Shown: piece after piece, positions 1 through 10,125 of the stretch
Layout: each line of letters opens with the position of its first letter
Position numbering within the stretch: position 1 is the first letter of the stretch
Assembly (NCBI GenBank): GCA_916048095.2
Contig: OU696572.1
Span: 6,699,954 to 6,763,953 of the forward strand
Length of the DNA: 64,000 bases
Direction: 5' to 3'
Source of the DNA: Sacculina carcini
Taxonomy: Eukaryota > Arthropoda > Thecostraca > Sacculinidae
Notes under the pieces: model-generated
Seen by the model: the letters and a program-made list of their open reading frames with translations, nothing else
Databases searched by the model: none
What the model was told of the DNA's origin: nothing
Position numbers and translations under genes: made by a program

Positions 1-2
1 GT

Positions 3-2093
3 CCCAGTCTGCAGGCATCCACGAGCTGGACCGTTGAGAACAGTCTGTATGGGAGTGACCACTTCCCTATATGGATCTGTCTCAATGAGGTACCTAGGTT
101 GGGAACACGACCACCGAGATGGAATTTCAAACGAGCTGATTGGGTCCGCTATGATTGCTTGACACTGGAAGCCATGGGCAACCCCACACTTCGACCCAGC
201 GTCGAAGGTTTTACTGAGGCCATTGTCACCTGTGCCAAACAGAGCATTCCGCGTACGGCATCGCGTCCCCGGCGGCGTCCTGTTCCTTGGTGGACAGACG
301 CGTGTGCTACGGCGTTGCGAGAGCGACGTCGTTGCTGGGGTCGCTTCCGGCGCAACAGCACGGTGGCAAACATGCTTTGCTTCCGCCACGCTCGCGCAAA
401 AGCTCGATGGACCTTTCGCGAGGCGAAGCGGGCCTCGTGGGTGTCCTATGTGTCCAGCATTAATCGGCATTGTCCTATATCCACCATATGGGACCGTATA
501 AAGCGCATCTCTGGTAAGTACCGTCCCAATCCACTGCCTTCTCTGAAGATCAGTGGCGTGGCCGTGATTAATCCGGAGCATGTTGCTGACGAAATTGGCC
601 GATATTTAGCGGAGCGCTGTCGTGCAAACGTAGACGACCCTGATTTTGCGGCGATCAAACAGCAGTGCGAGAGATCACCCGTTGATTTCTCCACCAGCTG
701 TCAGCTGCCAATCAACAGCGATTTTTCTGCATCTGAGCTGAGAACGGCCTTGCGATCGCTTCGCGATGTGGCTGAAGGCCCTGATGAGGTGCACAACCTC
801 ATGCTGAAACGTCTGTCGCCCGCAGTGCTGTCCACCTTGCTGCATGTCTTCAATGATCTGTGGAGTGGTGGGCAGTTTCCGGCCTCCTGGCGACGGGCAA
901 TCGTGATACCCATCATGAAACAGGGCAAATCGGGCGATCACCCGTCTGACTATCGCCCGATATCGCTTACCTCCAGTCTCTGCAAACTGTTTGAGAAAAT
1001 GGTTTGCAGACGGCTGGTATGGTTTCTGGAACGCGGTCGGCTGTTCAATGATGATCAGTGCGGATTTCGCCAGGGTCGCTCAACGTTAGACCACTTGGTG
1101 ACCATTGACTCTCGCGTACGTGAAAGTTTCACGCGAGGTCACCACGTCGGGGCGATATTCTTTGACATCGAAAAGGCATATGACACCACATGGCGACATG
1201 GTATTCTTCGCAAACTGCATCGCTGTGGTGTCAGAGGCAACATGGGGAGGTTCGTACACAATTTCCTTTTGCACCGCACATTCTGTGTGCGTGTGGGGAA
1301 CTCCCTGTCTCGTTCGTTCGATCAGGCAGAAGGCGTTCCACAGGGTAGTGTGCTCAGCGTGGCCCTTTTTGCCATAATGATCAACGACATTGACGATCAT
1401 TTGCCTCCCTCGATTGGACGGTCTCTATTTGTGGACGACTTCGCCATATGGTGTTCTTCCCGCAGCACTGTTGCTGTCCAGCGTCAACTGCAGCTGGCGG
1501 TGAATAAAATAGAGACTTGGGGAACGCGTAACGGCTTCCGCTTCTCGACGTCCAAAACGGTCGGTGTACACTTCTGCCGCCGTCGAGGTGCCTGCCCTGA
1601 CATGGAAGTGGAATTGTACGGCAGTGCTGTCTCATTCCAACGCACGGTTCGGTTTTTAGGGGTCACGTTGGACTCGCGCTTGACCTACACCGACCATATT
1701 TCACAGCTGAGAACCACTTGTCTAAAGGCACTGAATGTGCTGAAGACTGTTTCCCGCATGCGGTATGGAGCAGATCGACAGTCCCTTCTCCTTCTGTACC
1801 GCTCGTTAGTCAGGTCGCGTCTCGATTACGCAAGCATCGTATATGATCTGGCTTCGGAGTCAGCAAAAGGCCGTTTGAATGTCGTACACCACGCAGGGAT
1901 ACGCATTGCCACCGGCGCGTTTCGCACGTCGCCAATCGTCAGCCTCCTTGTTGAGGCTGATGAGGCTCCGCTGGCGCTCCGTCGTCAAGAGCTGGTCATG
2001 CGTTATTCTTGCAAGCTGGCAAGCACCCATGAAAACCCCGCGTATGACGTGGTATTTTCCCAGCATGTGCCATGTGCATATTATCTCTCTTGA
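3..2093 (+). CDS. LINE ORF2: endonuclease end and reverse transcriptase
   Basis: The frame is open from the window edge; the first ATG is at 99 but the true start lies upstream. Reverse transcriptase motifs appear in order: FFDIEKAYDTTW (motif A, about 1160-1195), GVPQGSVLSVALFAIMINDI (motif B, about 1337-1396) and LFVDDFAIW (catalytic YxDD-type box, about 1426-1452). GVTLDSRLTYTDHI follows in the thumb region. The product would copy the element's RNA at a nicked target site. The frame stops just after the thumb, where comparison with 1879-2655 indicates an internal deletion, so this copy is not functional. Confidence 0.92.
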   Translation, partial: PSLQASTSWTVENSLYGSDHFPIWICLNEVPRLGTRPPRWNFKRADWVRYDCLTLEAMGNPTLRPSVEGFTEAIVTCAKQSIPRTASRPRRRPVPWWTDACATALRERRRCWGRFRRNSTVANMLCFRHARAKARWTFREAKRASWVSYVSSINRHCPISTIWDRIKRISGKYRPNPLPSLKISGVAVINPEHVADEIGRYLAERCRANVDDPDFAAIKQQCERSPVDFSTSCQLPINSDFSASELRTALRSLRDVAEGPDEVHNLMLKRLSPAVLSTLLHVFNDLWSGGQFPASWRRAIVIPIMKQGKSGDHPSDYRPISLTSSLCKLFEKMVCRRLVWFLERGRLFNDDQCGFRQGRSTLDHLVTIDSRVRESFTRGHHVGAIFFDIEKAYDTTWRHGILRKLHRCGVRGNMGRFVHNFLLHRTFCVRVGNSLSRSFDQAEGVPQGSVLSVALFAIMINDIDDHLPPSIGRSLFVDDFAIWCSSRSTVAVQRQLQLAVNKIETWGTRNGFRFSTSKTVGVHFCRRRGACPDMEVELYGSAVSFQRTVRFLGVTLDSRLTYTDHISQLRTTCLKALNVLKTVSRMRYGADRQSLLLLYRSLVRSRLDYASIVYDLASESAKGRLNVVHHAGIRIATGAFRTSPIVSLLVEADEAPLALRRQELVMRYSCKLASTHENPAYDVVFSQHVPCAYYLS

Positions 2094-2655
2094 CATCATC
2101 CACCACCAGGGCAAGCGTGTAAAGTTCTGCTGGATTCCGGCCCATATTGGTATTTTGGGCAACGAGCGAGCTGACAGAGCCGCAAAAAGAGCTGCTGAAC
2201 GAGACTTTTATTCATTTTATTTTAACTTTCCCATTCCGTATTCGGACTTTTATCCTATTATACATCGTTTTATCCGTTCTCGCTGGCAGCTCTCCTGGGA
2301 CGAATGTGGTTCTAACAAATTAAAAGCTGTGAAGCCCGAAATCGGACATTGGATGTGCTCTTGTCGCCGGAAGAGGTCCGAGGAAGTGGCGCTCTGTCGT
2401 CTGCGTGTGGGTCACACGTACGATACGCATCACCATCTTCTACTCGGACAACCTGAACCCACGTGCAGCGCATGTAATGTACGTCTCTCCGTGCAGCACA
2501 TCCTGGTGGAATGCCCATCATTCTCAGAGGCGCGTCAACGTCTTCTTGGATCCGTTCGGACTATTCACGATGTTCTCGGACAGGAGCAATCGGCGGTCAT
2601 TGAGGGCCGCATTTTTGAGTTTTTACGGCTTTTGCCTTTTAGAATTATTTATTGA
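2090..2655 (+). pseudogene. LINE ORF2 C-terminal remnant (RNase H end and Cys-rich tail)
   Basis: In a different frame from the reverse transcriptase. FCWIPAHIGILGNERADRAA is the typical end of a LINE RNase H domain. It is followed by a tail with the pattern C-x2-C...H...C (CSACNVRLSVQHILVECPSF), common in Jockey and R1 type elements. The N-terminal part of RNase H, with its first catalytic acidic residues, is missing. The frame change therefore coincides with an internal deletion and not a single-base slip. The stop at 2655 matches the expected end of ORF2. Confidence 0.8.
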
Positions 2656-2812
2656 GTTTTATTTCTTGACTTTCACATTCATTTTGTTCACTATCACACT
2701 TATTTATTTCATCATTCCATTCCTCATGACCATCATTTTTGGGTGTTTAGGCTGTGAATAGACTGGGGGGTGCCGTATGGTCCCAGAGGCCGGTGCACCC
2801 CATAAACACAAA

Positions 2813-2834
2813 TAACGAACGAACGAACGAACGA
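2813..2834 (+). repeat. (ACGA)n 3' tail of the LINE
   Basis: About five copies of ACGA end the LINE and mark its junction with the hAT-like element. A short tandem tail in place of poly-A is known for several LINE clades. Confidence 0.85.
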
Positions 2835-2835
2835 A

Positions 2836-3934
2836 GTTTGGTGACTTTTTGCAGACAAGAGGCACAAAAACGGTATATATGAGGATAAAATAGGAAAAGA
2901 GATGGAATGTTAGGTCTGAAGATCAAGAAATGTCAACATTTCTGCTGTTAGGATTTAGCAATTGATATTCATCTTAATATCCGTGCTACTCGATATTTAT
3001 ACGTTTTTGGGTACGCAGGATAGTGTAATTCCATTTTAGGAAATGTCCACGAACCGGAGGGTGTCGTGAGATGTTTGGAGCGTGGTATAGTACGATGTGT
3101 GAGCTCTCTATACCAGATACTGCACTGTAGCACTTGACAGTACGTATTTACTTGTACAGGAACTTGCTGATGATTTTCAGGGCGTGAGATAGCGCCATAT
3201 TCCCACGTTTGACATATGGGAGGACGGGGGGCATTCACACATGCAGTGTTTACGCTCACACTAATATACAAACTGTAGTACGTGCTATTTGATAAAAAGT
3301 TCCATTGAAAAAATATAAAGAACATTATTGCGACCATTACTAAAAATATTTACATTTGCAATTGTACGATATATTATACAACACAATAATACAATAACAG
3401 GGAACACGATACCCAAATAAAAAAGACTGTTGAACACACACTACAGCAATTAGTGTATTTCGCATTTGTATGAGCTTTCCACTTAAAATTATATTTTGAT
3501 GGTTATGCTCCTTTTTTCGATGTTAGCTAAATTATGTTAAGTCACTTTTGGTTGTTTGTTGTAAAAATGGTACCAGATCGGAGAGGGTGGAAAATTAGTA
3601 CCAACTCGGAAAGATGATAAAAAAGAATGACTGGTGTATTTTCTTCCTTCAGAACTGCAAACAGAAATTGACCTTTTTTGAAGGAGGTTATTCTTAGGTT
3701 ACCTTTTTATTGGTTATTAGGTTACCTTATATGTTCACAAACAAACAACAAACAAACCGTGTATTTCACATAGCGCAATAATCAGCAAAGGCGTGATAAA
3801 CATGTGATAAGACGATACAAAAGTGATAATAACTTTAAAACTCAGGTTATTTTTAGGTTACTTTTTTAGGTTACTTTTTCTCGAAAATAAAGTTACTTTT
3901 TTCTGGTTTTTAGGTTACTTTTTTGACAGCCCTA
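2836..3934 (-). mobile_element. Non-autonomous hAT-like element, copy 1 (split by LINE)
   Basis: Inverted copy of the element at 60119-61342. The right end carries the terminal repeat ending TTTTGACAGCCCTA. The left side is cut by the LINE; the missing part should lie beyond the window start. It contains many GTTACTTTTT / AGTAACCT subterminal repeats. A 122-codon frame (2969-3337, minus) matches a 117-codon frame in the other copy. No transposase is present. Confidence 0.85.
2969..3337 (-). CDS. Small ORF of the hAT-like element (unknown)
   Basis: 122 codons, aligned end to end with the 117-codon ORF at 60629-60982. The copies differ by a 15-base in-frame indel near residue 23 and about a dozen substitutions, most of which change the amino acid. 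That pattern does not show selection for protein. The predicted protein is basic toward its C terminus, has a proline-rich segment (NAPRPPICQTW) and resembles no domain I recognise. It may be a relic of the ancestral element or a chance frame. Confidence 0.35.
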   Translation of the reverse strand: MVAIMFFIFFQWNFLSNSTYYSLYISVSVNTACVNAPRPPICQTWEYGAISRPENHQQVPVQVNTYCQVLQCSIWYRELTHRTIPRSKHLTTPSGSWTFPKMELHYPAYPKTYKYRVARILR

Positions 3935-4630
3935 CTGATGACTGATGCTGTCTGATGGACTTCACTGATGGATATATGAATGCGATTAATATTGAGAAAC
4001 AAGATAATGTACGAGGCACAAATGGTGTCAAGAGAAGAGGCTTGTGTCAACCGTCTAACTGAAAATACATAAGACTTTTAGTTGAAAGCATTTAACATGC
4101 TACTTAATAAACAAGCGGAGTTATTGAAGCAATTCCTTTGTTGACTAAGTCGGTTAGTTGAAACTGGAGGCATACACAGAAGTATGCTACGACATCAATT
4201 AACAACCAATAAAGTAGATTGTAATTATCATGGAGAATATACGCAGCAGTATGTGTGCACTCAAAGTTACAACAGACGAAACAACATTAATATGTAAGTG
4301 TGAATTTTTTTTTAAACTAGATAAATATATGACAACTTAATAATAAAGTGAAATTGGGTTTAATTATAAATACAATAATATTTCATAATGATTCAAGTAA
4401 AACGGCTCTGGATATTGCTCCTATTAATTGTATCCTATTAATTGTTTCCTATTAATTGTCTATATTTTCTCTCACGGATGCAGCTCCTGTTTTCATTCAT
4501 CGTGGTAAATTAGTTTCGTATTTCCAAGTGGACATCGCATGCGTTTTTCATTCAATTCCCTGTCTCAATCCTATATATAATATAATTACGCATTTGAACA
4601 CAGCAGTAGAGAAGGCTGTGTTCGCGTGTA
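3935..4630. other. Unassigned AT-rich stretch
   Basis: No gene recognised. It contains three direct copies of a unit containing TCCTATTAATTG at about 4420-4459. Bases 3935-3942 (CTGATGAC) are where the right target duplication of the adjoining hAT-like element should lie. Confidence 0.5.
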
Positions 4631-4639
4631 ATTTTGCGG

Positions 4640-4870
4640 GGGCAAAGCCTCACGGCCCCGGCTGGCACACCGCAGGTCCGGCTGCCACACAGGTTATCGC
4701 AGTCACGGCCAGCACATAAAACTGTACGGCTGCGCGCACACGAAACCCGCCTTGCGGCAATTGGACTATCACTTTAAGAAACGAACCCATCCGTTTCACC
4801 TCGCCAGGGAATCGAACCCTGGACCTCTCGTGCACAGAGCGTGCGTCTTAGCCACTCGGCTACGAGGCGG
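4640..4870 (-). mobile_element. tRNA-derived SINE-like sequence
   Basis: On the minus strand the sequence starts near 4870 with a tRNA-like head of about 72 bases. It has a pol III A box (TAGCCGAGTGG), a B box (GGTTCGATTCC) and a seven-pair acceptor stem with two G-T pairs. The anticodon arm does not form a normal 7-base loop, so a working tRNA is unlikely. About 150 bases of GC-richer body follow toward 4640. The body limits are uncertain. Confidence 0.6.
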
Positions 4871-5146
4871 ATGTCTCAATCCTGCTGCCACACCGACACA
4901 GAACAATGAGTCACTGGCGAGAATTGTCCGTTTTTCGGTCTTAAGAGGCGAGATTGAGTCAACAGTTTGCTGGAACCCCTGATCAACCGTGTGCTGAACT
5001 GACAGTCTACTAACAACGACAACGAAAACAATTAGCGGACTGAGATAAGTCAATGCCGAAATCATCATCAACACGAGCCGAGACAACACCAGCGGTTAAC
5101 CGATCAACCTAAAAGACAACTGCGATAAAGATGGGGACGAGTAACC

Positions 5147-5329
5147 ATGGAAGACGGTCGAATCTACGACATTCGCAACGAAGTGCTGCAGGTGTTTGAA
5201 CACGACGACGACAGCAGCTGGATGACTGGTGAAGCAGCGCGTAGACTACGAGTCGACAGAGGCAGGCAGTCGACAGACATCAGGCAGAAGACGTATACCC
5301 CGCCGGTATACGTCTTCTGCCTGATGTGA
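5147..5329 (+). other. Short open frame leading into a hairpin (doubtful)
   Basis: A 60-codon frame with an acidic, hydrophilic N-terminal half (about 42 residues); the rest is simply the translation of the hairpin at 5277-5327. It could be the start of a lost retrotransposon gag gene or chance. I recognise no family. Confidence 0.15.
5277..5327. repeat. Perfect 23-bp inverted repeat, 5-base loop
   Basis: Arms 5277-5299 and 5305-5327 are exact reverse complements around the loop CCGCC. The left arm follows two copies of GTCGACAG. Arms of this length and perfection are rare by chance. No flanking transposon ends were identified. Confidence 0.9.
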
Positions 5330-5330
5330 T

Positions 5331-6226
5331 TCAACACCGCCTGCTTGGATCGAGCCGTGGACGCGTTCGTGGTCGGCGACAAATGGTTTTATTAACACGA
5401 TATATCGCTCATTTTATATGTATAATGCGTTGAGCTAGTGGAATTAATTGTGTTAATTTTATAGCCAGGTAACCGTAACCTTATGTCCATAACCGTGTGT
5501 AAATTACAACTAAGTTAGTTTCTCATGTAGATTTGTGAGATATAGATTCTTGTTGTTCTAGATTTTAAGTTACTGTGTTAATTGCGATTAATTTATGCGA
5601 TGGACATAGACATGCGCTAATCTAGAATTGTATTTCATTGTATAATTGTATGTTTAAGTACTTTGATATACACACTTGAAAATTTAGGTCAAATGGGTCG
5701 TAATGACTAGTTAGGGTTATAGCTAATAATTTGTCAGCGAAAATGTAAAGATAACTGGTCTGAGTAATTTTTAAAACATCACTTTTGATCAAGCTGTCGA
5801 GTAGTTTGGCTAATACTGGATGCTGGAGCTGTCAGTTATTGATGATGCAGGAATACCACAGAAATATTGGGATGAGGCAAACCTCGTAAAGGACAGTTAA
5901 TGTGCCAGAATTCACCAGTAATTGGCTGGTGACACAGGACGTTCCTGTGTTATGTACGGCCCTGTCGACTCGATGTGACAGTCGATTATTACAGACGCAC
6001 AATACTGTATGCACATACTCATGGAGTATGTGTGTATGGTGAGAAATGGCGCTGTATAATCACTGATCAGAATTATGCCTCAGTCCTACCCTGAAGTGGA
6101 AACTCTGCAAATAATGACTCGCAGTTTGCTATAATTTCAACTATCACGATTCAGTAGAGCCGTTGGCTTTGATGGCCGTGATTGTGTCTAGTGTTCACAT
6201 TCGTTTAAAAGACCTCGCAGCTGTGA
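5331..6226. other. Unassigned stretch
   Basis: AT-rich, no convincing coding or repeat structure seen. Confidence 0.5.
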
Positions 6227-6927
6227 TATAACAAAGTTATAATCAGACCAGTTTTCTATCTGTCAGTTTACTCAGTTTTCTTTCTCTCTCTTTCTCAGTT
6301 TACTTTCGCGTTCTTTCGCGGCTTGCTTGTGCAGCTGTCGTTAGGCTAATTTATGTGTTAGAGTGACGCCAGTATCACACGGCGCCTGATATGTTTGGCA
6401 ACGTGTGAAGTATGAGTGACAGTAATTTATGACCCTTTTTGTACGTCTGACTTGGCTGATCATCTCGAGGCAACACGCCTGTGTCCTGTCAGGTCGCGTT
6501 TAGAAATAGCTTGTGTCCCGTTTGTGTATCTCGAGCGGTTTGGCCAGCTGGCATTGCTTGCGGAATATGGTGCCAACGACGTTTGTTCGTAGGTATATAA
6601 CCCGGGGTTCACTAAGAATAGGAGGCTTGGCTTGGTGGCGGTGCTTGTGCTGTGCTTGTTGGTGGGAGTTGGTTTAGTTTGGTTTGGACTAGCGACTTGC
6701 GATGTAGGACTCACCATTAATAATTCATCATTAGGGTATTTGGTTCTGGATTTCATTAGATTTAGGAATAGCTTTAAGGTAGATTGACTGGTTGCTGAAA
6801 ATACACAATTAAAAGACGACTGGGTGACTATTACTTGTTATCGCGGAACACAACATCAAGAGGAACTATCAAGACTTCACGATCAGCCGAACGAAGATCA
6901 ACATAACAACATATTACTACCGTTACA
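6227..6927 (+). mobile_element. Dispersed 0.7-kb repeat, solo-LTR-like, copy 1
   Basis: Matches 46416-47105 along its whole length with small indels. Both copies begin TATAACAAAG and end near CCGTTACA. A TATA-like GGTATATAA at about 6591-6599 sits two-fifths of the way in, as in an LTR with U3-R-U5 order. No coding capacity. The second copy has a clean 5-bp target duplication; this one does not show one, so it may be older or rearranged. Confidence 0.75.
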
Positions 6928-7211
6928 ATGTTGAATGAATTATTTTTTTTATCAACACATGAGTTATTTATGCTATTAGTGACCCTATCAAATTGAATTA
7001 TCATTAAATATGCACAATATAATTGTTATAATGTGTCTGAAAGCCCTAATATCATTGTTTGCACGGTACTGTGCGGCACTTCTATGTACAGTGCAGTTTT
7101 GCATTCAATTATTGAGTTAATCATTGTATAAGAAAGCAGGGTTTGAGTGTGGTATGCGTGATTAGCAGTATCAGAAGTTTGAGTGTGGTATGCGTGATAG
7201 TGATATGCGTT
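6928..7211. other. Unassigned stretch with GTGGTATGCGTGA repeats
   Basis: AT-rich until about 7140. From there a motif containing GAGTGTGGTATGCGTGA recurs at about 7145 and 7182, with a shortened copy after 7250. The repeats flank the tRNA-Trp-like fragment. No gene recognised. Confidence 0.5.
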
Positions 7212-7248
7212 TCAGAAGGTTGCGTGTTCAAATCACGTCGGGTCACCA
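7212..7248 (+). other. tRNA-Trp 3'-end fragment including CCA
   Basis: 37 bases match the 3' half of eukaryotic tRNA-Trp as I recall it (from TCAGAAGGTTGCGTG to GGTCACCA) with one G missing in the acceptor run. The terminal CCA is added after transcription in animals, so its presence points to a reverse-transcribed tRNA or a retroelement primer-binding site (minus strand TGGTGACCC...). LTR element D in this window also has a tRNA-Trp-type primer site. Confidence 0.6.
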
Positions 7249-7324
7249 ATTGTGGTATGCGTGATTTGCAGACAAAGAAACACCACGAAAGCCAAAGCAA
7301 AACTGTATCAACGTTCCACACATA

Positions 7325-7354
7325 CCCCCCCCCCCCCCACACACACACACACAT
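7325..7354 (+). repeat. Poly-C and (CA)n microsatellite
   Basis: A run of C followed by CA dinucleotides. Confidence 0.95.
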
Positions 7355-7818
7355 ATCTATATAACCGCGAATAAGACCACACGCGAACAGAGACATATGA
7401 TATACACACAACAAGCACACATCACACAGACATACATACAAGCGTCCTGGTGAGCCGGCAACTAACCGGGGAAGGTCATATTACACATGGACATAGTGCA
7501 GGACTGCAAACGGCCTTTTACATTCGTAGAATCATTCACTCACAGCATCAAGGTCACTCCCACGCTCATGCACACACATATAGACAGACAGACAAACATT
7601 GAATAATAACATTCAGCAAAGGGTATCATTTACACTATCATACTCGCACTAATCGCAAAACATAACATCGATACAAATTGTCATCTCAGTCCCCACATGA
7701 GAACCGTTTTTTATGCTAAAATCTGAAACTGTTTTAAAAGAAACAACAGGTGGCGTAATTATTTATTATTTTATACATATTACCTTTTTCCTACCAGAAA
7801 TGAACTACGTTGATTATA
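7355..7818. other. Unassigned stretch
   Basis: CA- and AT-rich sequence without recognised genes, ending at the target-site duplication of LTR element A. Confidence 0.5.
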
Positions 7819-7823
7819 ATAAG

Positions 7824-8153
7824 TGTTGTGTAATCGGGCAAAACCCTCTTACCTCTCGCGCAGGAAAAACCCGCGCACACGAGAATACGTCCACACAGCG
7901 AATATCGTGTCCAGACACGGCAACGATGCTTACAACGCACAGGCCACCAACAGAATATCACGCTCGACCGCTCTCAAAGCCACCTTCACATACGCCAGCT
8001 GATACACGCCTTCGGCAGTAGGCTCAAGTCGCGGCCAATCAGCGCACGCGTTACAAGGCGACGCTACACACGCGCCAACCAATCAGCGCACGCGGCTCAC
8101 TGGAAACACTCGAACGTTCTAGAACGTTCAGTGGCGTCCAAACTAACGCCACA
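7824..8153 (-). repeat. 3' LTR of element A
   Basis: 330 bp, TG...CA ends. Contains a perfect heat-shock-type palindrome (8112-8129), two copies of CCAATCAGCGCACGCG (8036-8051, 8080-8095) and, on the minus strand near its end, a consensus splice-donor-like AGGTAAGAG. Confidence 0.95.
8112..8129. promoter_or_regulatory. Perfect heat-shock element in 3' LTR of A
   Basis: GAACGTTCTAGAACGTTC is a perfect palindrome with four alternating GAA/TTC units spaced by two bases, the HSF binding consensus. It lies about 25 bp inside the U3 start and next to two inverted CCAAT boxes. Confidence 0.7.
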
Positions 8154-8164
8154 TCTCCCCCAGC
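8154..8164 (-). other. Polypurine tract of LTR element A
   Basis: The minus strand reads GCTGGGGGAGA directly before the 3' LTR, the standard plus-strand primer position. Confidence 0.75.
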
Positions 8165-8210
8165 TTTTCACCTGAAAGCTCACAACAAACACGCTTGCAC
8201 ACACGCACGA

Positions 8211-9345
8211 TTATACTTCATCATCGGATAGACACACGTACTCGTTTAACCATGCCGGCGGTCGACGTCTCCTCGTTGACCGCCTCGGCTGCTCGACTGC
8301 AGCCTCATCCTCGACTCTCTCAGCCGCGGCGCCCTTTCCGACATTCTCTCGAGCAGTATGCACACTCACGTCCTCTGAGGGCTCACCAGGTTCCTTCTCC
8401 ACAGACATACGGCCCGCATCCACGCCTTCGCAAATAGCCAGTCGCTCAGGTGGCAGGCTGTCAGGTGTTCTGTCACCGCCGGGACTATCGGCTGCCTCGT
8501 CCCGTCCGCCATCGCCGCTCAGGTCCAAGCTACACCGGGTGGCTCGGCCTGGTGGCTCCACATCTCCGCGATTGCCGGTCGCATCCACATCCCAACCGCC
8601 GCTCGTCGGTTCCACGTCGCCATGAGTGCCGGTCTCGTCTACGGCTCCACTATGGCCGGCACAGCGACGCTTGCGCAGGTCGCGCACATGGCGCCGCATG
8701 CCATCTACGCACACAACGTGCTGTGAGACAACCCTGGTCACCTTCCCGAGTGTCCACGGCGTTGTACATGACGGAATCGGCGGTTTCACCCACACCTCGT
8801 CACCAACGGCGAACGCTGCTGTCTGGTCATCAGCGTCCCTGCGGTCGGTCCCAAATGGAAGACGCCACTCGTATCTGAAAATACACCTCGAGGGAATAGT
8901 GCTCACCTGAGTCTCTGCGCGGCGTAACTTTGTACCAGAACATCGCCTCCTCCGGGGAAATATGACCCCTCGCTGCGATCCTTTTGATCGTACGGTGATT
9001 TCGCTCCACGATCCCGGTACCGCCCGGGGCGTATGCGGCTCGGAATCGCAAAGAGATGCACCACTCGTCGGCGAACTGCTTCATCGCCGCCGACCGGAAC
9101 GCCGTCGAGTTGTCCAGTAACAGCTCCTCAAACGGCCCACGCTCAATCACAATCTGCCGCAACTGAGCTATAATGCACAACGCCGTCTCATTCGGCAATC
9201 TGCGCCATACGGCAAGACGTGATGGACCACAATCCACCATCGACAGGTAAACGCTGGCATCGTAATGATTGGCGTCCGCTGCCACTCGATACCAGTCCCT
9301 GTCCACGGCCAGACTACTCTGACCTACGAGGTTCTCCTCTCTCAC
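8211..9345 (-). pseudogene. LTR-A integrase core and C-terminal tail
   Basis: Two frames. 8830-9345 holds the integrase core: DANHYDASVYLSMVDCGPS around the first Asp, LLLDNSTAFRS around the second, and GIVERNHRTIKR with the Glu. 8211-8906 holds the C-terminal tail with GDEVWVKPP, a GPY/F-like chromatin or DNA-binding module, followed by a charged region ending in a basic RRSTRRRRPP stretch. The two are offset by a frameshift near 8850-8900. The zinc-binding N terminus lies in the preceding segment. Confidence 0.85.
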
Positions 9346-9381
9346 CGCTGGATCGATACGTTGACAAGCCTCGTATCCAGC

Positions 9382-10095
9382 TTACTCCGCCTTCACATGG
9401 GCTCTCGTCAAGTCACTCCTCAATTGTTGACCCAGGTACAACGTCCTCTCGACACCTAAATGATGGGGCAGATGAGCCGCCCAAACGTTGTCCTTGATAC
9501 TCCTCTTCGTAGCAATAGCTGCTGATATTGCCACCTTCTCCTCACCAGCGTCACGATGAAAAAGCCACTTCTTGACCACCCTGGTCATCTGATCAGCTTG
9601 ATTCTCCACCGTCGTGACGAACCGGAGAGAAACTGTCAGGCCATGCTCGGCGATCGTCTCCTTAATCACCGCCAGTCGGCGCTTTACCAGCATCTCGGCT
9701 GAACCTTTAGTGCGGACACGGTTGCGCCCCTCGACAGTGCTGTCCATCCAACTAAGCACTGTCCTCGAGTCTGTCGCGACGATAAACGTCTTGAGCCCCC
9801 AGGAAATCGCCATATTGATGCCACGACCGACTGCCTCCAGTTCGGACACATTGATGTGTAGAACGTCGGTCTTCTTACGGAGCCAAGTAGCATCATCAAC
9901 GACGCAGCCGTCCACCTCGACCACCACGCCAAGCGCCAGCGTGCCTGCATCAGTCCACACAGTGACGTCTCCAGCTGCGTTCACGTTCCATCGACCCTTT
10001 ACCGGGTCCGCCTTCTGAACACGCTGCAACAGCTCAGACACAAGCACACACACAACATTCTCCACCGGGTTATCCCACGACCCGCGACACCCCAA
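9382..10095 (-). pseudogene. LTR-A RNase H and integrase zinc finger
   Basis: RNase H acidic residues are visible in VTVWTDAGTLALGVVV (D), HINVSELEAVGRG (E) and FIVATDSRTVLSW (D). The downstream HLPHHLGVERTLYLGQQL is the start of the integrase HHCC finger; its cysteine pair continues in the next frame. It is separated from the reverse transcriptase by a TGA where a Trp codon is expected (G-W-L-R-P context), and from the integrase core by a frame change. Confidence 0.85.
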
Positions 10096-10125
10096 CCGTT
10101 TAAAAATACTGCAATGGGGGCGTAA

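Larger units (their letters stand above)
1..2835 (+). mobile_element. Jockey/R1-type non-LTR retrotransposon, 3' part
   Basis: LINE copy entering from the left edge. It holds the end of the endonuclease region, the reverse transcriptase, a remnant of RNase H, a C-terminal cysteine-rich tail, a 3' UTR and an (ACGA)n tail at about 2813-2834. The first 146 bases match 40476-40621 with three differences, so the 5' half of the family is visible at 37400-40621. The tail abuts the middle of a hAT-like element (2836-3934), so this LINE inserted into that element. The family name rests on motif appearance only. Confidence 0.9.

Noticed and set aside
4798..4870. Functional class II tRNA gene
   Set aside because: A and B boxes and acceptor stem are present but the anticodon arm cannot form a normal 7-base loop; a SINE is more likely.
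6460..6756. 98-codon minus-strand ORF
   Set aside because: Lies inside the solo-LTR-like repeat, is not preserved in the second copy and has no domain.
8195..9497. Several plus-strand ORFs rich in Pro/Arg/Ser
   Set aside because: Shadows of the minus-strand integrase and tail of LTR-A in GC-rich sequence.
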